In this document: one piece after another, positions 11,651-22,587 of the stretch
Numbering within the stretch: the stretch's first letter is position 1
Layout: every line of letters starts with the position of its first letter
Source: Massospora cicadina
Taxonomy: Eukaryota; Entomophthoromycota; Entomophthoromycetes; Entomophthorales; Entomophthoraceae
Direction: 5' to 3'
DNA: 64,000 nt
NCBI GenBank assembly: GCA_022478985.1
Contig: JAKSZP010009491.1
Coordinates: 1-64,000 of the forward strand
Program-made: the position numbers and the translations under genes
Notes under the pieces: generated by a model
What the model was told of the DNA's origin: nothing
Seen by the model: the letters and a program-made list of their open reading frames with translations, nothing else
The model's database searches: none

Positions 11651-13570
11651 AAATAAAATTACTTCTGAGTCGGCTGATTGATAAGATAAATTAAATTATT
11701 ACCTAATGATTATTTCATTCAAATATCTGATTAACTGATGACTGATAAATTATGTCAAAGTGAAAATATTTTCAAGAGCTCTGATTAGTCTATTGCTTGG
11801 AATCAAAAATCACTTCTCTCACTTTATAATACAATAGCCAGATCAGAAATGCGTCAGTTTGAATATGATTTTGGATTGAAATTGAGACATTAATGATCAT
11901 AAAACTTCATTTCGGATTCAGTGGATCAGCATGAAAATCAATGGGTATGATAACAAAATTCTGAAAACATCAACGGAACAAAATTCTCATTATGTTAACA
12001 AATCATTGTGACATTGACACAATTTTAATGCCTAGTTACCTCCACATGTTTTTCCTATTAAACATATTGAAAGATAATTTTTATACATTTGGGATGTCTC
12101 ATGATCTTAATCTTTATCCTTGGATGAATTTTATATTTTATTTGTATTAAAAGGGGTATATAAACCATCTATTAGGAAATAAAGTATCATTTATTATATA
12201 CTTGTCAATTTCCAGTTCTATTTGTGGTTTACCTTTAGGTACCATGCTTTTAGATAACTGCCAAGCTTTAATACTTCTGTGACTATCAATATTGTTAAAA
12301 TTTTGAGGTTAAGCACCTGCAAGCAGCACCCTAGTCAGGATTTTAACATCTGTCCTTATATTTATGCTATTTTCTGAACTGATGCAGTTATGGAAGAGTC
12401 CATATAAACTTAGTATATATAGTAGGTCTACATTATTTTATTAATCCATATTAAACAAACATAGTGTATTATTCACCACCATAGTTGCACTGAATTTTTA
12501 TTACAAACACTCTACTGCTATAGCAACTGTCAGAAGAAAGGTCTAGTATAAATTATATATGATTTATATTTAGTGTTTAAATTTTGTTTTTCAGGTTTTA
12601 TCTTGCATTCAATTGCATTTAGGCGTTAATACAGGCTCATATTCACCAAACTTAGGTTGTTCTGGTTTGAGCCCTATGCATACTAAGATTCCAGCCTTTT
12701 GCTAGTCATCAAAAGGTTTATCTACTTCAATGCCACTTTGATATCTATCTTAATCATCAATAAACTGTCTAGCCTATAAGAACATCTACTTACTTTTATT
12801 ATTTAGTCAGCCCTGCCAAAATTTTATTTTTCTACAACTGCCCATGGTTAGAAACCTTTAGCTGCTTTTACATTATCCAAAGCAAAGAAAATTCATTGAC
12901 TCAGATAGTTTAAATTCCTGTATATATTATATTTGTAAGTAAACCCAAGTATGATGTTATAATTTACAGGTGCATATTGCATAAATCTTTATGGTCATTA
13001 ATGATAATTTATTAATGCTTTAGTCTAGCTAGGGATTGTTTGCTCAATCTGTTTAGAGCAAATATATAACTTTCTTTATTCTATCTTTTTCAACCTTTGG
13101 CTTATAATTGTGACAAGGATTACATTAAAATAACCATTACCTCTTTGGGTTATTTACCTTCACTTAGTTTTATATTTTAAGCATCTCTAATATTTTTGTG
13201 ATTCTTATAGAACTTATCTTTATGTATCTTTTATATTACACTAATACTTTTACATTGTGCTGCCTAATTCAGTTCCCAACATAGCAATGAGTTTACGCTA
13301 ATCTAGATCTACATCTGAGTCTTACACCGCATTCTCATTTCAATACAATGCTAATTATTTTTTATACTTTTCCTTTTATGTTAATCGCATCTATAATGAT
13401 AGGTTTTAATGTACTTGACGTCCTGAAATAACTTTTAAATTTGAGAATCTAATATCATTATTTTAGATTCAGTTCTTGTTCGTTTAAATTAGCTATACTG
13501 TTTGTTTTCCGGCAATCAAGTGTATGATTTATGGTATTCTTTGTGTTTCAATGGATAGCTTGGATTTTAT
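11651..13570. other. AT-rich stretch without a recognised gene
   Basis: Base composition is visibly more AT-rich than the surrounding elements, and no long open frame exists. On the minus strand near 12620-12780 a frame with two stops reads like coding sequence (DRYQSGIEVDKPFDD, then ILVCIGLKPEQPKFGEYEP). This could be an exon pair or an old repeat; I do not recognise it. Confidence 0.3.
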
Positions 13571-13572
13571 TT

Positions 13573-13818
13573 TTAGCATTTTTTGTCTCCGATGAAAGGA
13601 AACAAATCAGTACTATGTATAAAGTCAGTGTTTTCCTTGCTGGCTGTACACATGCTTAAAGCAGAGCTGCTTATTGAACTAGATGCTTCTCTAGTGTTTG
13701 TGTTGATTGATAAGCTTATTAATTTATAGCCACAGTGCTTTCTATCCTTGTTATGTAGTGTAGTTAGCGATTGCAATTTCTGTAACTGTCTCTTGGTTTT
13801 TAGTTTGGACACTTTTAA
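13573..13818 (-). CDS. Possible terminal exon of an unrecognised host gene
   Basis: On the minus strand a strong acceptor (pyrimidine-rich TTTTTGTTCAATTTTTTAG) ends at 13819. It is followed by an 81-codon open frame, basic at first and serine-rich later (SSSISSSALS), ending at a stop at 13573. No ATG begins it, so it would need upstream exons. Candidate exon-like sequence with GTAAGG and GTAATT donors lies at about 13.88-14.2 kb, but I could not join it in frame. AT-rich composition and position just downstream of the KPWE gene suggest host DNA. No domain recognised. Confidence 0.25.
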   Translation of the reverse strand, partial: LKVSKLKTKRQLQKLQSLTTLHNKDRKHCGYKLISLSINTNTREASSSISSSALSMCTASKENTDFIHSTDLFPFIGDKKC

Positions 13819-14542
13819 CTAAAAAATTGAACAAAAAGAGTACTCAATAAGCTATTTATCCATAAAAATGAAAGTAGTAAAAGTAAAAAGAATAGCATAA
13901 AACTGACAGAATTACCTACAAAATAGTAAAATGAGCTTAGCACAGCATTGATTCTTAATCAAACTTTAAGCGCAATAGTGATTTACCACTTAAAGTTATT
14001 AATATATAAAATGTTGTCAAATGCCTAGCCATATGAAGGCTAGTAATAAATTTGCTCCAATACAAAAAACAAAAGCCTTAAACTTAAAGTGTGTAACATA
14101 GGGTTTCACTTCTTTTTAAATTATTTACAAAACAACCTTACCTAAATTGTCTCGTTCCCTATTATTAAGCAAGGCACAAGATTATTACTCATTGCCAATA
14201 TACACTGACTATTTTTTAAGTATGGCGAAGTGTTGCTTTAGTTGAGACATCAAAGATAACGTTTATGTAAAATAACAAGCTAAAAACATCGATTGATCGG
14301 AAGATCTAAAAATACATAAGCAGTATAAATACTAAAGGAATTAATTTAAATCCATATAAAAGCACAAGTAACATATGCTTAAAAAGGTTAACAAGCCAGA
14401 TTAAAGTCTACAATATCATAGACCAATATTATTTGACATTACAAACATATGTCCGCAACGAAGAAGCACAAACCCTAACATAAAAACAGATAGCTTAATA
14501 AAACTTAACAAACGCAGCAAAAACTAGAGTGCAGAGAAGAAT

Positions 14543-15397
14543 TTAAGTTGATCTTTCCCACGGCTTACGACGTGGAGAAAGTTTCGGTTTTGACGGAGGT
14601 TCGGCATTGAGTCTGTTTGGAATCGTGCGGATCCCTAAATCACGCTAATTAGCTTTTTATAAAACTGCAACACAAAATAATTCAGTACCAGGAATAGTCT
14701 TTCCTTGATTAATGAATTCAACTAATTCTTGAAAAGACAGCTTTTCTTCTAAGTATTAGATGTACAGTATTTCGCCTTACTATTCAAATTTACTTCTTCT
14801 AATATAGACTTTTCTACTTTATCAGCATCGCAAGAGTTTTCTCCGGTAGACATGGAAGAACCAGCTACAAAGCTAAACTATTTAATAACAATTAACTGCT
14901 TTAAGCTTACTTTTTAAAGTAATAAACTCGAGCTTTTTCAATCTCCATAATAACATCAAGCCCTTCTTTTTCTGCCTTTTCGGCTATGGCAAAAACCCCT
15001 TGCTGTGAATGGATGTAAACCGACGTGTAAATGATAGTTTTAGGAATATGATCGGTGCCCCTCTCGAGTTAGGGCCATTTTAACAAAAAAATAAACAAAT
15101 TTTATGAAGCTTCTGGACTTAAATAATTTACCTGAAATACTTCATCAGCTGAAAAATCATAAGAATCGTAACCATCCATAAACGATAGGAAAAAATCAGA
15201 AAAACTATATACTTTCAAAAAGTACACAGAGTGGTTTAATCAGATATTTAAGCTGCACAAAAAATTGCGAGGCTTAAAGTATTTTTTATTCTTTTTTAAC
15301 AAACGATCAAAAACTGTAATTCTATTTAAGGTATCTGGTTATCCAAAAAAGTGGTGTGAGGCTTAAGTGACTTCTTGAACTGGCCGAATTCTCCCAT
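14543..15397 (-). CDS. KPWE-domain protein, PEX39-like peroxisomal import factor (seven exons)
   Basis: Joining exons 15397-15372, 15321-15259, 15204-15132, 15062-14911, 14872-14781, 14748-14689 and 14634-14543 gives an unbroken 185-residue frame ending in TAA. Residues 139-157 read LSFQELVEFINQGKTIPGI and residues 179-182 read KPWE, after a proline/lysine-rich linker. That pairing defines the KPWE domain known from yeast YJR012C and human C6orf226 (PEX39), described as aiding PEX7-dependent import of PTS2 proteins into peroxisomes. The first 110 residues are rich in aromatic residues (YDSYDFSADEVF; AIAEKAEKEGLDVIMEIEKA), and I do not recognise a further domain there. Introns are 50, 54, 69, 38, 32 and 54 nt, all GT-AG, several with CTAAC/CTAAT-like branch sites. 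The last five exons are the firmest. The first two junctions are weaker; an ATG at 15179 would give a 147-residue form. Confidence 0.75.
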
Positions 15398-16499
15398 AAA
15401 TTGTAAATTTAAACTAATTCGATTGGGTTTACATAGCGACGTTTCAGCTGAGGCTTCAGAAAAGAATGCTTAATATAATTTAAGGAGAAAGCAAATTCTA
15501 CCAGAAATAAAAAAAGCACATAGCCATCAATTAAAATTATTATTTCAAATCAGCATAAACCCCATAAATGCTTTTTAAGGCCTGTGCAGTTCCCTTTCAA
15601 TTTAACTGTTTACGCTTATTGGCAAAAAAGTAACATCCTCCAGAAACCCATTTATACCACAGATCTAGCCTATATCCTAGCCAAACACTAGGTAGAGGTA
15701 AACAATTCAATTTTTTATGAAATCTTATATACCAAGTCAGCTAGTAGCTATAAAATATAATTTGAATAGTCTAAAAATGATTTAGTATATAATTAGCAGA
15801 ATAATTTATACTTGATTTATTTTAGGTGTCAATATACCTGGTTACTTGCTTGTTTTTCAAAGCTATATACCAAAATAATTATTTAGTGCATTATATATGA
15901 ATCTTAAAGGGGGTAGCCTGGCAGGGTAATTCCTGCTTCCACTCTAGTGCAGGTTTTAACATGTATTCAAACCTGTACTGGCTATAAAAAATCTTGATGA
16001 TATATTTGTCCCAATGTCAACCCACCTCAATTACTTTTATATATGAATATTGATTTTGGTTGTAAACCAAATTTTTATTAATAAGGTGTATTAGGTAATT
16101 ACTTATGCAGAAGTTTATTCTACAAATCTATTTACTTTTTATATTAAGAATATTTTCTTAATATATATATAAGTTAGTTAAAAACAGTTTATCATTCTAA
16201 ATTACTCAAAGAGAACAGTACTTATAACAAGAATAGAAGTTTATGAATTAGATAGTAATTCAAAAACATCTTTCATAAACAAAGAGGCATCAGAGTTGAA
16301 CATGTAGTTCCAGTATGAAGGCTGGATTGAGAGAAAAAATTTAGTTACTTACTGCAAATAAAAGGAGGCAAGCATCATATAAGGTTTATTAACACTTTCA
16401 TGTCTAGTGACACCAACATGTTACCAGCAACTAACATTTGGTTTGCATGTAACATGTTGGTGTCACTGGATATGAAAGTGTTAACATGGTGCTTAACAG
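15398..16499. other. AT-rich intergenic DNA upstream of the KPWE gene
   Basis: No open frame with recognisable content on either strand. It runs from the start of the KPWE gene to the outer LTR of chromovirus K at 16500. The gene's promoter should lie in the first few hundred bases, but I see no distinctive element. Confidence 0.4.
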
Positions 16500-16632
16500 T
16501 GTTAGGAACCCAGCATGCAATGGAAAGACCTAGCTTCCTTTGTGGGTATGCCAAGAACCACAAGGATAGCCACAGTCTACAAGGCACTGTAGGTTTCAAG
16601 GAACTCTGGGTGGCCATGTTGGAAGGGGTGTT
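16500..16632 (-). repeat. Chromovirus K 3' LTR, part 1 (split by element B)
   Basis: It begins TGTTAGGAACCCAG and is homologous to the start of 29148-30037. It is cut at 16632 by element B and resumes at 22588. Removing B and one GTGTT copy gives 133 + 757 = 890 bp, the same length as the intact partner. Confidence 0.85.
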
Positions 16633-17479
16633 TGTCATGATTGAATGACATGATAGTGGGCACCAACCCCAAGGATAAGGCTGGGTGGCAGGAGGCCCAG
16701 AAGGTGAAGCTTCAGGCCCTCCCTGACCTCAAGCACACATTATACCAACGCTGGGTACAAGCCAAATATGCCCAGGTTGATACTAGTGTGGTGCATAACG
16801 CCCAGCCTCTTTTGTCAGCCCAGGCATTAAAATGGACAATTTATTCTATTAGCAATGACAGTTTGATTTGGTTTATTGAGGAACAGGGTTTTAAAACCTG
16901 TTCCATTTATGAAACTATGTGTTTGGTTTGGATACACCTTCAATCAATTACTCGAGTGAAGTCCATTTTGGTGTATTCTACTAATTTGGATGGTAGTGTT
17001 AGGATATTGGTATTTTGGTGCTTTGGACCACTTTGCCAAATCCCAAATTACCCTGACAAAGTTTAAATTTGATTTCCTTGACCAACATTCTTTATTGGTT
17101 GACTTTCCCAATAAAATTCCCATTTTATGATTTATTTATGTTATTTTGGATAATCCTGTATGTGAACCTCTTTGAGGAGGTCTTTCACTCCATTACCCAT
17201 GCTATTTTAAATACAATCAAGCTATCCCCTAGTGCACCATTGGTTCACCCAGGTTTTCTCCAACCTGGGACGCTTATCCTCTTTTCCTTTGTGTGCCATG
17301 TCACTTTTGGTGGTTTATTATTTATAAAGATTGCACTTCTCTACTTAAGTTGTTATTGCTCCAGCACCCTCTGCTGGGCTCTAATAACTTTCATACTAAC
17401 AGCTAGTTCCCTGGCATTGGACCTGTGCACCAAGCACTACCACGCTGGGAACAGGAGAGTTAAAGATACTCTCCTTACA
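16633..17479 (+). repeat. Element B 5' LTR
   Basis: Matches 21746-22587 over its length. It contains a short inverted repeat (TTGACCAAC ... TTGGTTGAC near 17078-17104) and an AATAAA-like signal close by. Open frames of 141 and 180 codons that lie in it or overlap it are not genes: they consist largely of LTR sequence. Confidence 0.9.
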
Positions 17480-18002
17480 TTAGTTGACCAACCATTCAAT
17501 TTTATGTGCATGAACTTTTTCCATGTGGGACTTTTCCAAAGTGTAAACAGTGGGTGCCAGTTGTGGGCTTTGGCTGTGGTCAGTCACACTGCTGTTTCCT
17601 CTTTTCTCTGAAGGTTGGAGTATCTCAGAATTATTATGGCTGCCTCCAACTGGAAAGTACCCACCCTTCATGCTCATACCTGGTGGATATGGATACTTCT
17701 TGGTCCAAAAGTCGTGATTCCCCGACTTTCCACCAAAATTACCAAATTCAATTTAAATAAATGGGTTTTACTTTGACAGCATGTTCAGACGATGCTGGCA
17801 GAATTGGTGCAGATGGGCCTGGGGCTGTTAGCCTTGGATAACGTCAGACATTCCATTGCAGTTAGGGGAATAGGGTCATTCACATCTAAGAAATGAATTT
17901 TATGACGAAAACCTTACCCATACCTCTGAGCCGTTTATTAGTTTTTATGGCCTGGATGAGAACCCTATTTCAGTATATCAAATTACCCCTGAGAACCAAC
18001 GT
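17480..18002 (+). other. Element B leader with gag missing
   Basis: Immediately after the 5' LTR the sequence reads TTAGTTGACCAACCATTC. Element F has a nearly identical stretch in the same place, so this is a good candidate for the minus-strand priming site although it does not begin TGG. No CCHC knuckle or capsid-like frame follows. A gag deletion is the simplest reading. Confidence 0.55.
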
Positions 18003-18947
18003 TTGATCCCTACCATGATCCGTGGCACTCAGGAAGTGGAGAAAGAACTTCATTTTAAATATGATAAAGTATATGCACCTGCAGAAGGCATGGTGGGGTA
18101 TGTGGCCTCAGTAGTAAGAGTGGCCAACTATCCCTCCCCCTTTTATGATTCAAAGACATACCCTGATGGCTTGCTTGAGCCAGAGGAAGAATTTTCTGGT
18201 GAGGTGTTATCATTGTTTGCCATAAATAAAGAACATTCTGGGTATTTTCTACTGACTGCTATCCTTTCCTCCCCTTTAGGGAAACTCAGCAACACTATTC
18301 TGGTGGATACTGGCGCCACTGAAAACTTTATGTACCAGAGCCTAGCCGACTACCTTGGGCTGAGTTACTTGCCAGGTGGTATGGTTAATGGAGGGGCATC
18401 CCAAGGAATTCCCACTCTGAAGATCATTGGGACAGTGGACTATCAGGTTGGCAAGTACCACTTGTATGATCACTTCCAAGCTATCAAAAACCTCTTGTAC
18501 CCTATCATTTTGGGTGTGGGGTGGTGGCGGAAGTTTGACGTTATAACTAACCTAAAAGAGAATACCCTATCCCTAACATTAAAGAATGGTCACACATTAG
18601 TTGTTCCTTTGTTGGAGGATATCACCCAGGACGGATTTCCCCACTGGCCCCACCTTCACACTCTTAGCCTTGCCTCTATGCGGAATCCCATCGTGGAGGT
18701 TCCTCTACCTTCTTGTTTGGAGGGTTTGGAATCTTCCTTTGATGCAGCATCCGCTGATGTATTACCTGATCATTCCAAGTATGACTGTGAGTTCAAACTC
18801 ACTGTGGATCTGGTGCAGATTTCTTTCCCCATTTACCCATTGACTGTCCAAGAGGAAGAGGCGTTAGATGTGCGGGTGAAAGAGCAGTTAGCCAAAGGTG
18901 CGATATTCAACATAACTCCCCTGTATGCTCCCGCTTCACTTTGTTGA
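18003..18947 (+). pseudogene. Element B protease and start of reverse transcriptase
   Basis: The 314-codon frame carries ILVDTGATENFMYQSLADYLGL with the catalytic aspartate at residue 102. It then has a retropepsin-like flap region and NLLYPIILGVGWWRKFDVIT, which fits the C-terminal ILG motif. The last ~50 residues (LTVQEEEALDVRVKEQLAKGAI) are the entry to RT. The frame then shifts near 18930-18970, where [20 protein letters not shown] continues in another frame. The protease itself looks intact, unlike that of element A. Confidence 0.85.
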
Positions 18948-20091
18948 GAAGGCTGATGGTACTCTACGCCCATGCGTAGACTATGGGAACCTCAACAACG
19001 TTACTGTACCAGACCTCCATCCCATTCCATCCCTTTGGATTCACAGATTGCGCGCTATGTGGAGAAGGCGAAGGTCTTCTCCAAGATGGATTGCCTCAAT
19101 GCGTTCAATCATATTTGGCTTAAAAAGGGACAAGGGTGGTTAACCGCATTCTGTACCAGAATTAGGATATTCCAGTTTTGGGTCATGCCCTTTGGGCTTA
19201 AGAATGCCCCTGCTATCTTTCAACGCCGCATTGATGCAATGTTAGGGGACTTGTTAGGGGTATGCGTGGTTTCCTACATGGACGATATTCTGGTGTTTTC
19301 CCCTGACCATGAGTCCCATGCAGTACACCTTCGGCAAGTGGTGGAGAGGTTAAGAGCAGCCCGCCTCACGCTAAAGATCAGCAAGTGTGAATTCTTCAAG
19401 TCCCAGGTCACTTTTCTGGGCAACGTCATGTTTGACCAAGGACACATGATAACTCCAGACAAGGAGAAGGCTATTCGTGAGTGGCCCACCCCCACCTCAG
19501 TCAAGGAATTGAGGAGCTTTTTGGGGATGTGTACGTTCCTCAAAAAGTTCACGCCCAATTTTTCTGAGGTGGCAGCGCCCTTATATAAGGCTAGCGGTGC
19601 AAAAGTGCTTCAGTGGTCCCCCATTTTGGAGGATGCTTTCCAAGCAGTGAAGTGCACCCTGTTGTCCACGTCTGTCCTTCGCCATGTCGACCCTTCAAAA
19701 GAGTTCATTGTGTCTACTGATGCCTCCAACTTCGCCATAGCAGCTGCCTTGTTACAAGTAGGCGAAGATGGGATAGAGCATCCAGTGGGATATTTTTTTA
19801 GGAAAATGTCTTTGCCTGAGTTGAGTTACGCCCTTTTATGACAAGGAGTGACTAGCAGTGGTGGAGGCGCTGACTTATTGGCGTCACCACTTGCATGGCT
19901 CCTCCCAACCTTTCCAGGTACATACAGATCACCGTGCCTTGCTGTACTACCGCGCCCCTCATGTCTTAACCCCACGGCAGACCCGTTGGCATGAGACCTT
20001 TTCCCAATTTGCCTTCTATTATGAGTTCACCAAGGGCAAGGATAATGGTTTGGCGGATGCTTTGAGCCACAACCCTGCTTTTAGCTCCTGA
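18925..20091 (+). pseudogene. Element B reverse transcriptase and RNase H
   Basis: The RT starts in the frame 18925-19143 and continues in 18972-19841 ([33 protein letters not shown]). The catalytic motif YMDD is at 19275-19286, within VVSYMDDILVFSPDH. Thumb motifs (VTFLGNVMFDQGHMITPDK, ELRSFLGMCTFLKKFTPNF) follow. RNase H begins at about 19690 (FIVSTDASNFAIAAALL) and is broken at 19841 in the YALL... block, where Y(D)KELLAVVEAL is expected. It resumes at 19858 and ends LADALSHNPAF. The polymerase active site survives; two frame breaks disable the protein. Confidence 0.88.
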
Positions 20092-20120
20092 TCCCAAGGA
20101 GGTAGAAGTTCATAACACAG

Positions 20121-21371
20121 TTGATGATTCTGCCAAATAAAATTGTGTCTCAACTTCCCTCTCCCCTGGCCAATGGGCCAGCGCTTGCACCTCTGAAAAA
20201 TGCGGATAAACACACTTTGTTCAGAAAGGTAGTTCTTTCTCAGCAGCTATCAACTGAATATACTATGGTGCTTGCTAAGAGCGCTTTGAATCAAGAGGAT
20301 CTAGCCAGGGGTTATCACGTAAAGGATGAGATGGTGTGGTTTCAGGGGCGCCTATGGGTTCCTGCTGTACCACTGCACCTGAAAATTATCTGGGACCATC
20401 ATGATGGACTCACCGTTGGTCATCCTGGGAAAGCAAAGACCTTGGAGTTGATACGACGCACTTACAATTGGAAGGGTCTGCCTTCTCAGGTGGGACGGCA
20501 TTGTAAAGAGTGCTTGATCTGCAATCAAATGAAACCAAATCGTTAACCTTTAGCGGGGTTGTTGGTACCAGTCCAGAGGCTGAAGGTCACTGGACCTCCC
20601 TATTGGTGGATTTCGTTGTGGAATTACCTGTCTCTGATGGTTATGATGCCATCATGGTGGTGGTGGACCTCTTTAAAAAGTTCGCCCACTTTATCTTTGC
20701 AGAACTACAATAACCATGGCTGAGGTGGCTAGGCTCTTTGTCACTCATGCGTTTGCGCTTCATGGGGGTCCCCTCAAGAGATTATCATTGACTGGTGCCC
20801 CCAGTTTACCTCCATCTTTTGGGAAGAGTTGTGTAAAACTCTTCATATTCGCCCCTGCCATTCAACTGCCTACACCCCCAATAAGATGGGCAGACTGAAC
20901 GAGTGAACCAGTGCTTGGAACAGTTCCTACTATGTTACACCGCCGCAGATCATTCAGATTGGGTTTCTCACCTTCCTATGACACAATTTAGCTACATAAA
21001 TACTTTGCATTCTTCAATCGGTTGTTCCACCTTTTTTTGCCAACCATGGATTTAACTCCACCTTTAACATGGAGCCCAGCTGTGGATCTAAGGTTAAGCG
21101 GTGGTGGAATTTTGCCAAGACTATCAAGAAGGTCCACCAGGGGGTTTCCACAAGTTTAGAGGTGGCAATGCAATTGTATAAGGAGAACGCTGATGGTAAG
21201 CGCCAAGTGGGTCCAATGTACAAGGAAGGGGATCTTGTGATGCTTGATGCTCGGAACATCCCTATCAAGCAACCATGCAAAAAGCTGGGACCAAAGAGGA
21301 TAGGCCCTTACCGCGTTGTTAGAAAAATGGGCCATGCCTCATACCAGTTGGATCTTCCCTCTTCGTTTTAG
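20121..21371 (+). pseudogene. Element B integrase
   Basis: An H2C2 zinc-binding domain lies at about 20390-20545 (HHDGLTVGHPGKAK ... RHCKECLICNQMK). The catalytic core follows: first aspartate in LLVDFVVELP (about 20605-20640), second in IDWCPQFTSIFWEEL (about 20790), glutamate in DGQTERVNQCLEQF (about 20890). In-frame stops interrupt it after KPNR, in TPQ*DGQ and after PSSF, with frame changes between blocks. The C-terminal segment 21069-21371 holds the GPF/Y-like YKEGDLVMLDARNI and KLGPKRIGPYRVVRKM, characteristic of chromovirus integrases. Confidence 0.85.
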
Positions 21372-21457
21372 ATCTTCTCTGTCTTTCATGAGAGCAAAGT
21401 GACGTTGTTTGAGGGCCCCCACAAGAGACTCCTGAGGTCTATCTCATAGATGGGGCG

Positions 21458-21745
21458 CTAGAATGGGAAGTGGATAAAATTGTAACCTCCCGCCGTGTTA
21501 AAAGAAGACTTGAGTACCTGGTATCTTTGAAGGGTTTTGACGCTGCAGAGAACAATTGGGTCCCAGCACATGACTGTGTGCATGCCCAAGATCTGATTGA
21601 AGCCTTCCGTAAGCAGTTCCCCCAGGCCGCTGGATCTCAACCCAAACTGGCTGTTGCTGCTATGAAGTTGGCCCCAGCTCACAAGAACTTTTCCCTTGCG
21701 CAAGCCCCTGGAGGGGGGTTGAGCCCCATTGGGAGGAGAAGGTAA
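21458..21745 (+). pseudogene. Element B chromodomain and polypurine tract
   Basis: The frame includes VDKIVTSRRVKRRLEYLVSL and then KGFDAAENNWVPAHDC, which fits a chromodomain (Y-L-V-x-W-K-G-(Y/F)-x-x-x-x-N-(S/T)-W-(E/V)-P). The usual W before KG reads L here. Chromodomains on integrases direct insertion to particular chromatin marks. It ends at the polypurine tract and 3' LTR at 21746. Confidence 0.85.
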
Positions 21746-22587
21746 TGTCATGGTTGAATGACATGATAGTGGGCTCCAACCCCAAGGATAATGCTGGGCG
21801 GCAGGAGGCCCAGAAGGTGAAGCTTTAGGCCCTCCCTGACCTCAAGCACACATTAGACCAACTCTGGGTACAAGCCATATATGCCCAGGTTGGTATTAGT
21901 GTGGTGCATAACGCCCAGCCTCTTTTGTCAGCCCAGGCGTTAAAACGAACAATTTATTCTAATAACAATGACAGTTTGATTCGGTTTATTGAGGAACGGG
22001 GCTTTAAAACCTGTTCCATTTATGAAACTATGCGTTTGGTTTGGATACTTCAATTGATTACTCGAGTGAAGTCCATTTTGGTGTATTCTACTAATTCAGA
22101 TGGTAGTGTTTGGCTATTGGAGAATCGTTGCTTTGGACTTCTATGGCAAAAACCAAATTACCCCAATAAAGTTTAAATTTGATTTCCTTGACCAACATTC
22201 TTTGTTGGTTGACTTTCCCAATAAAATTTCCCATTTTACATTTTATTTAAGTTATTTCAAATGATCCTGTGTTTGAACCTCTTCGAGGAGGTCTTGAAAT
22301 CCATTACAGTGCCATTTTAAATACTTCAAGCTAACCTTTAGTGCACCTTTGGTTCGCTAATGTTACCTCCAACCTGGGACGCTTACCCCCTTTTCCTTGT
22401 GTGTCACGCCACTTTTGGTGTGTTATTATTTTTAAAGATCGCACTTCTTTGCTTAAATTGTTATTGCTCCAGCACCCTCTGCTGGGCTCTAGTAACTTTT
22501 GTACTAACGGCTAGTTCCCAAGCGTTGGCTCTGTGCACAAAGCACTACCACTCTGGGAACAGGAGAGTTACAGACACTCTCCTTACA
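21746..22587 (+). repeat. Element B 3' LTR
   Basis: Partner of 16633-17479. The junction GGTAA|TGTCATGG with the polypurine tract marks its first base. GTGTT follows its last base. Confidence 0.9.

Larger units (their letters stand above)
16633..22587 (+). mobile_element. Ty3/gypsy chromovirus B (plus strand), gag-deficient
   Basis: LTRs at 16633-17479 (847 bp) and 21746-22587 (842 bp) both start TGTCATG and end CTCCTTACA. The target duplication GTGTT is at 16628-16632 and 22588-22592. The internal order is protease, RT, RNase H, integrase, chromodomain, with the polypurine tract GGGAGGAGAAGGTAA directly before the 3' LTR. Only about 520 bp separate the 5' LTR from the protease frame, so gag is missing or reduced to a remnant. 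Several frameshifts and stops make it non-autonomous. It inserted into the LTR of chromovirus K. Confidence 0.9.

Noticed and set aside
15205..15258. Reading through the TGA at about 15240 as coding in the KPWE gene
   Set aside because: A 54-nt GT-AG intron removes it and keeps frame, which is simpler.
17078..17104. Inverted repeat in the B LTR as a terminator or riboswitch
   Set aside because: A short imperfect hairpin in a eukaryotic LTR; no riboswitch-like conservation can be seen.
16641..17611. Open frames of 141 and 180 codons, with shorter versions at 21901-22653
   Set aside because: They lie in, or largely overlap, the two LTRs of element B, and their similarity follows from LTR identity. 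No domain is seen.
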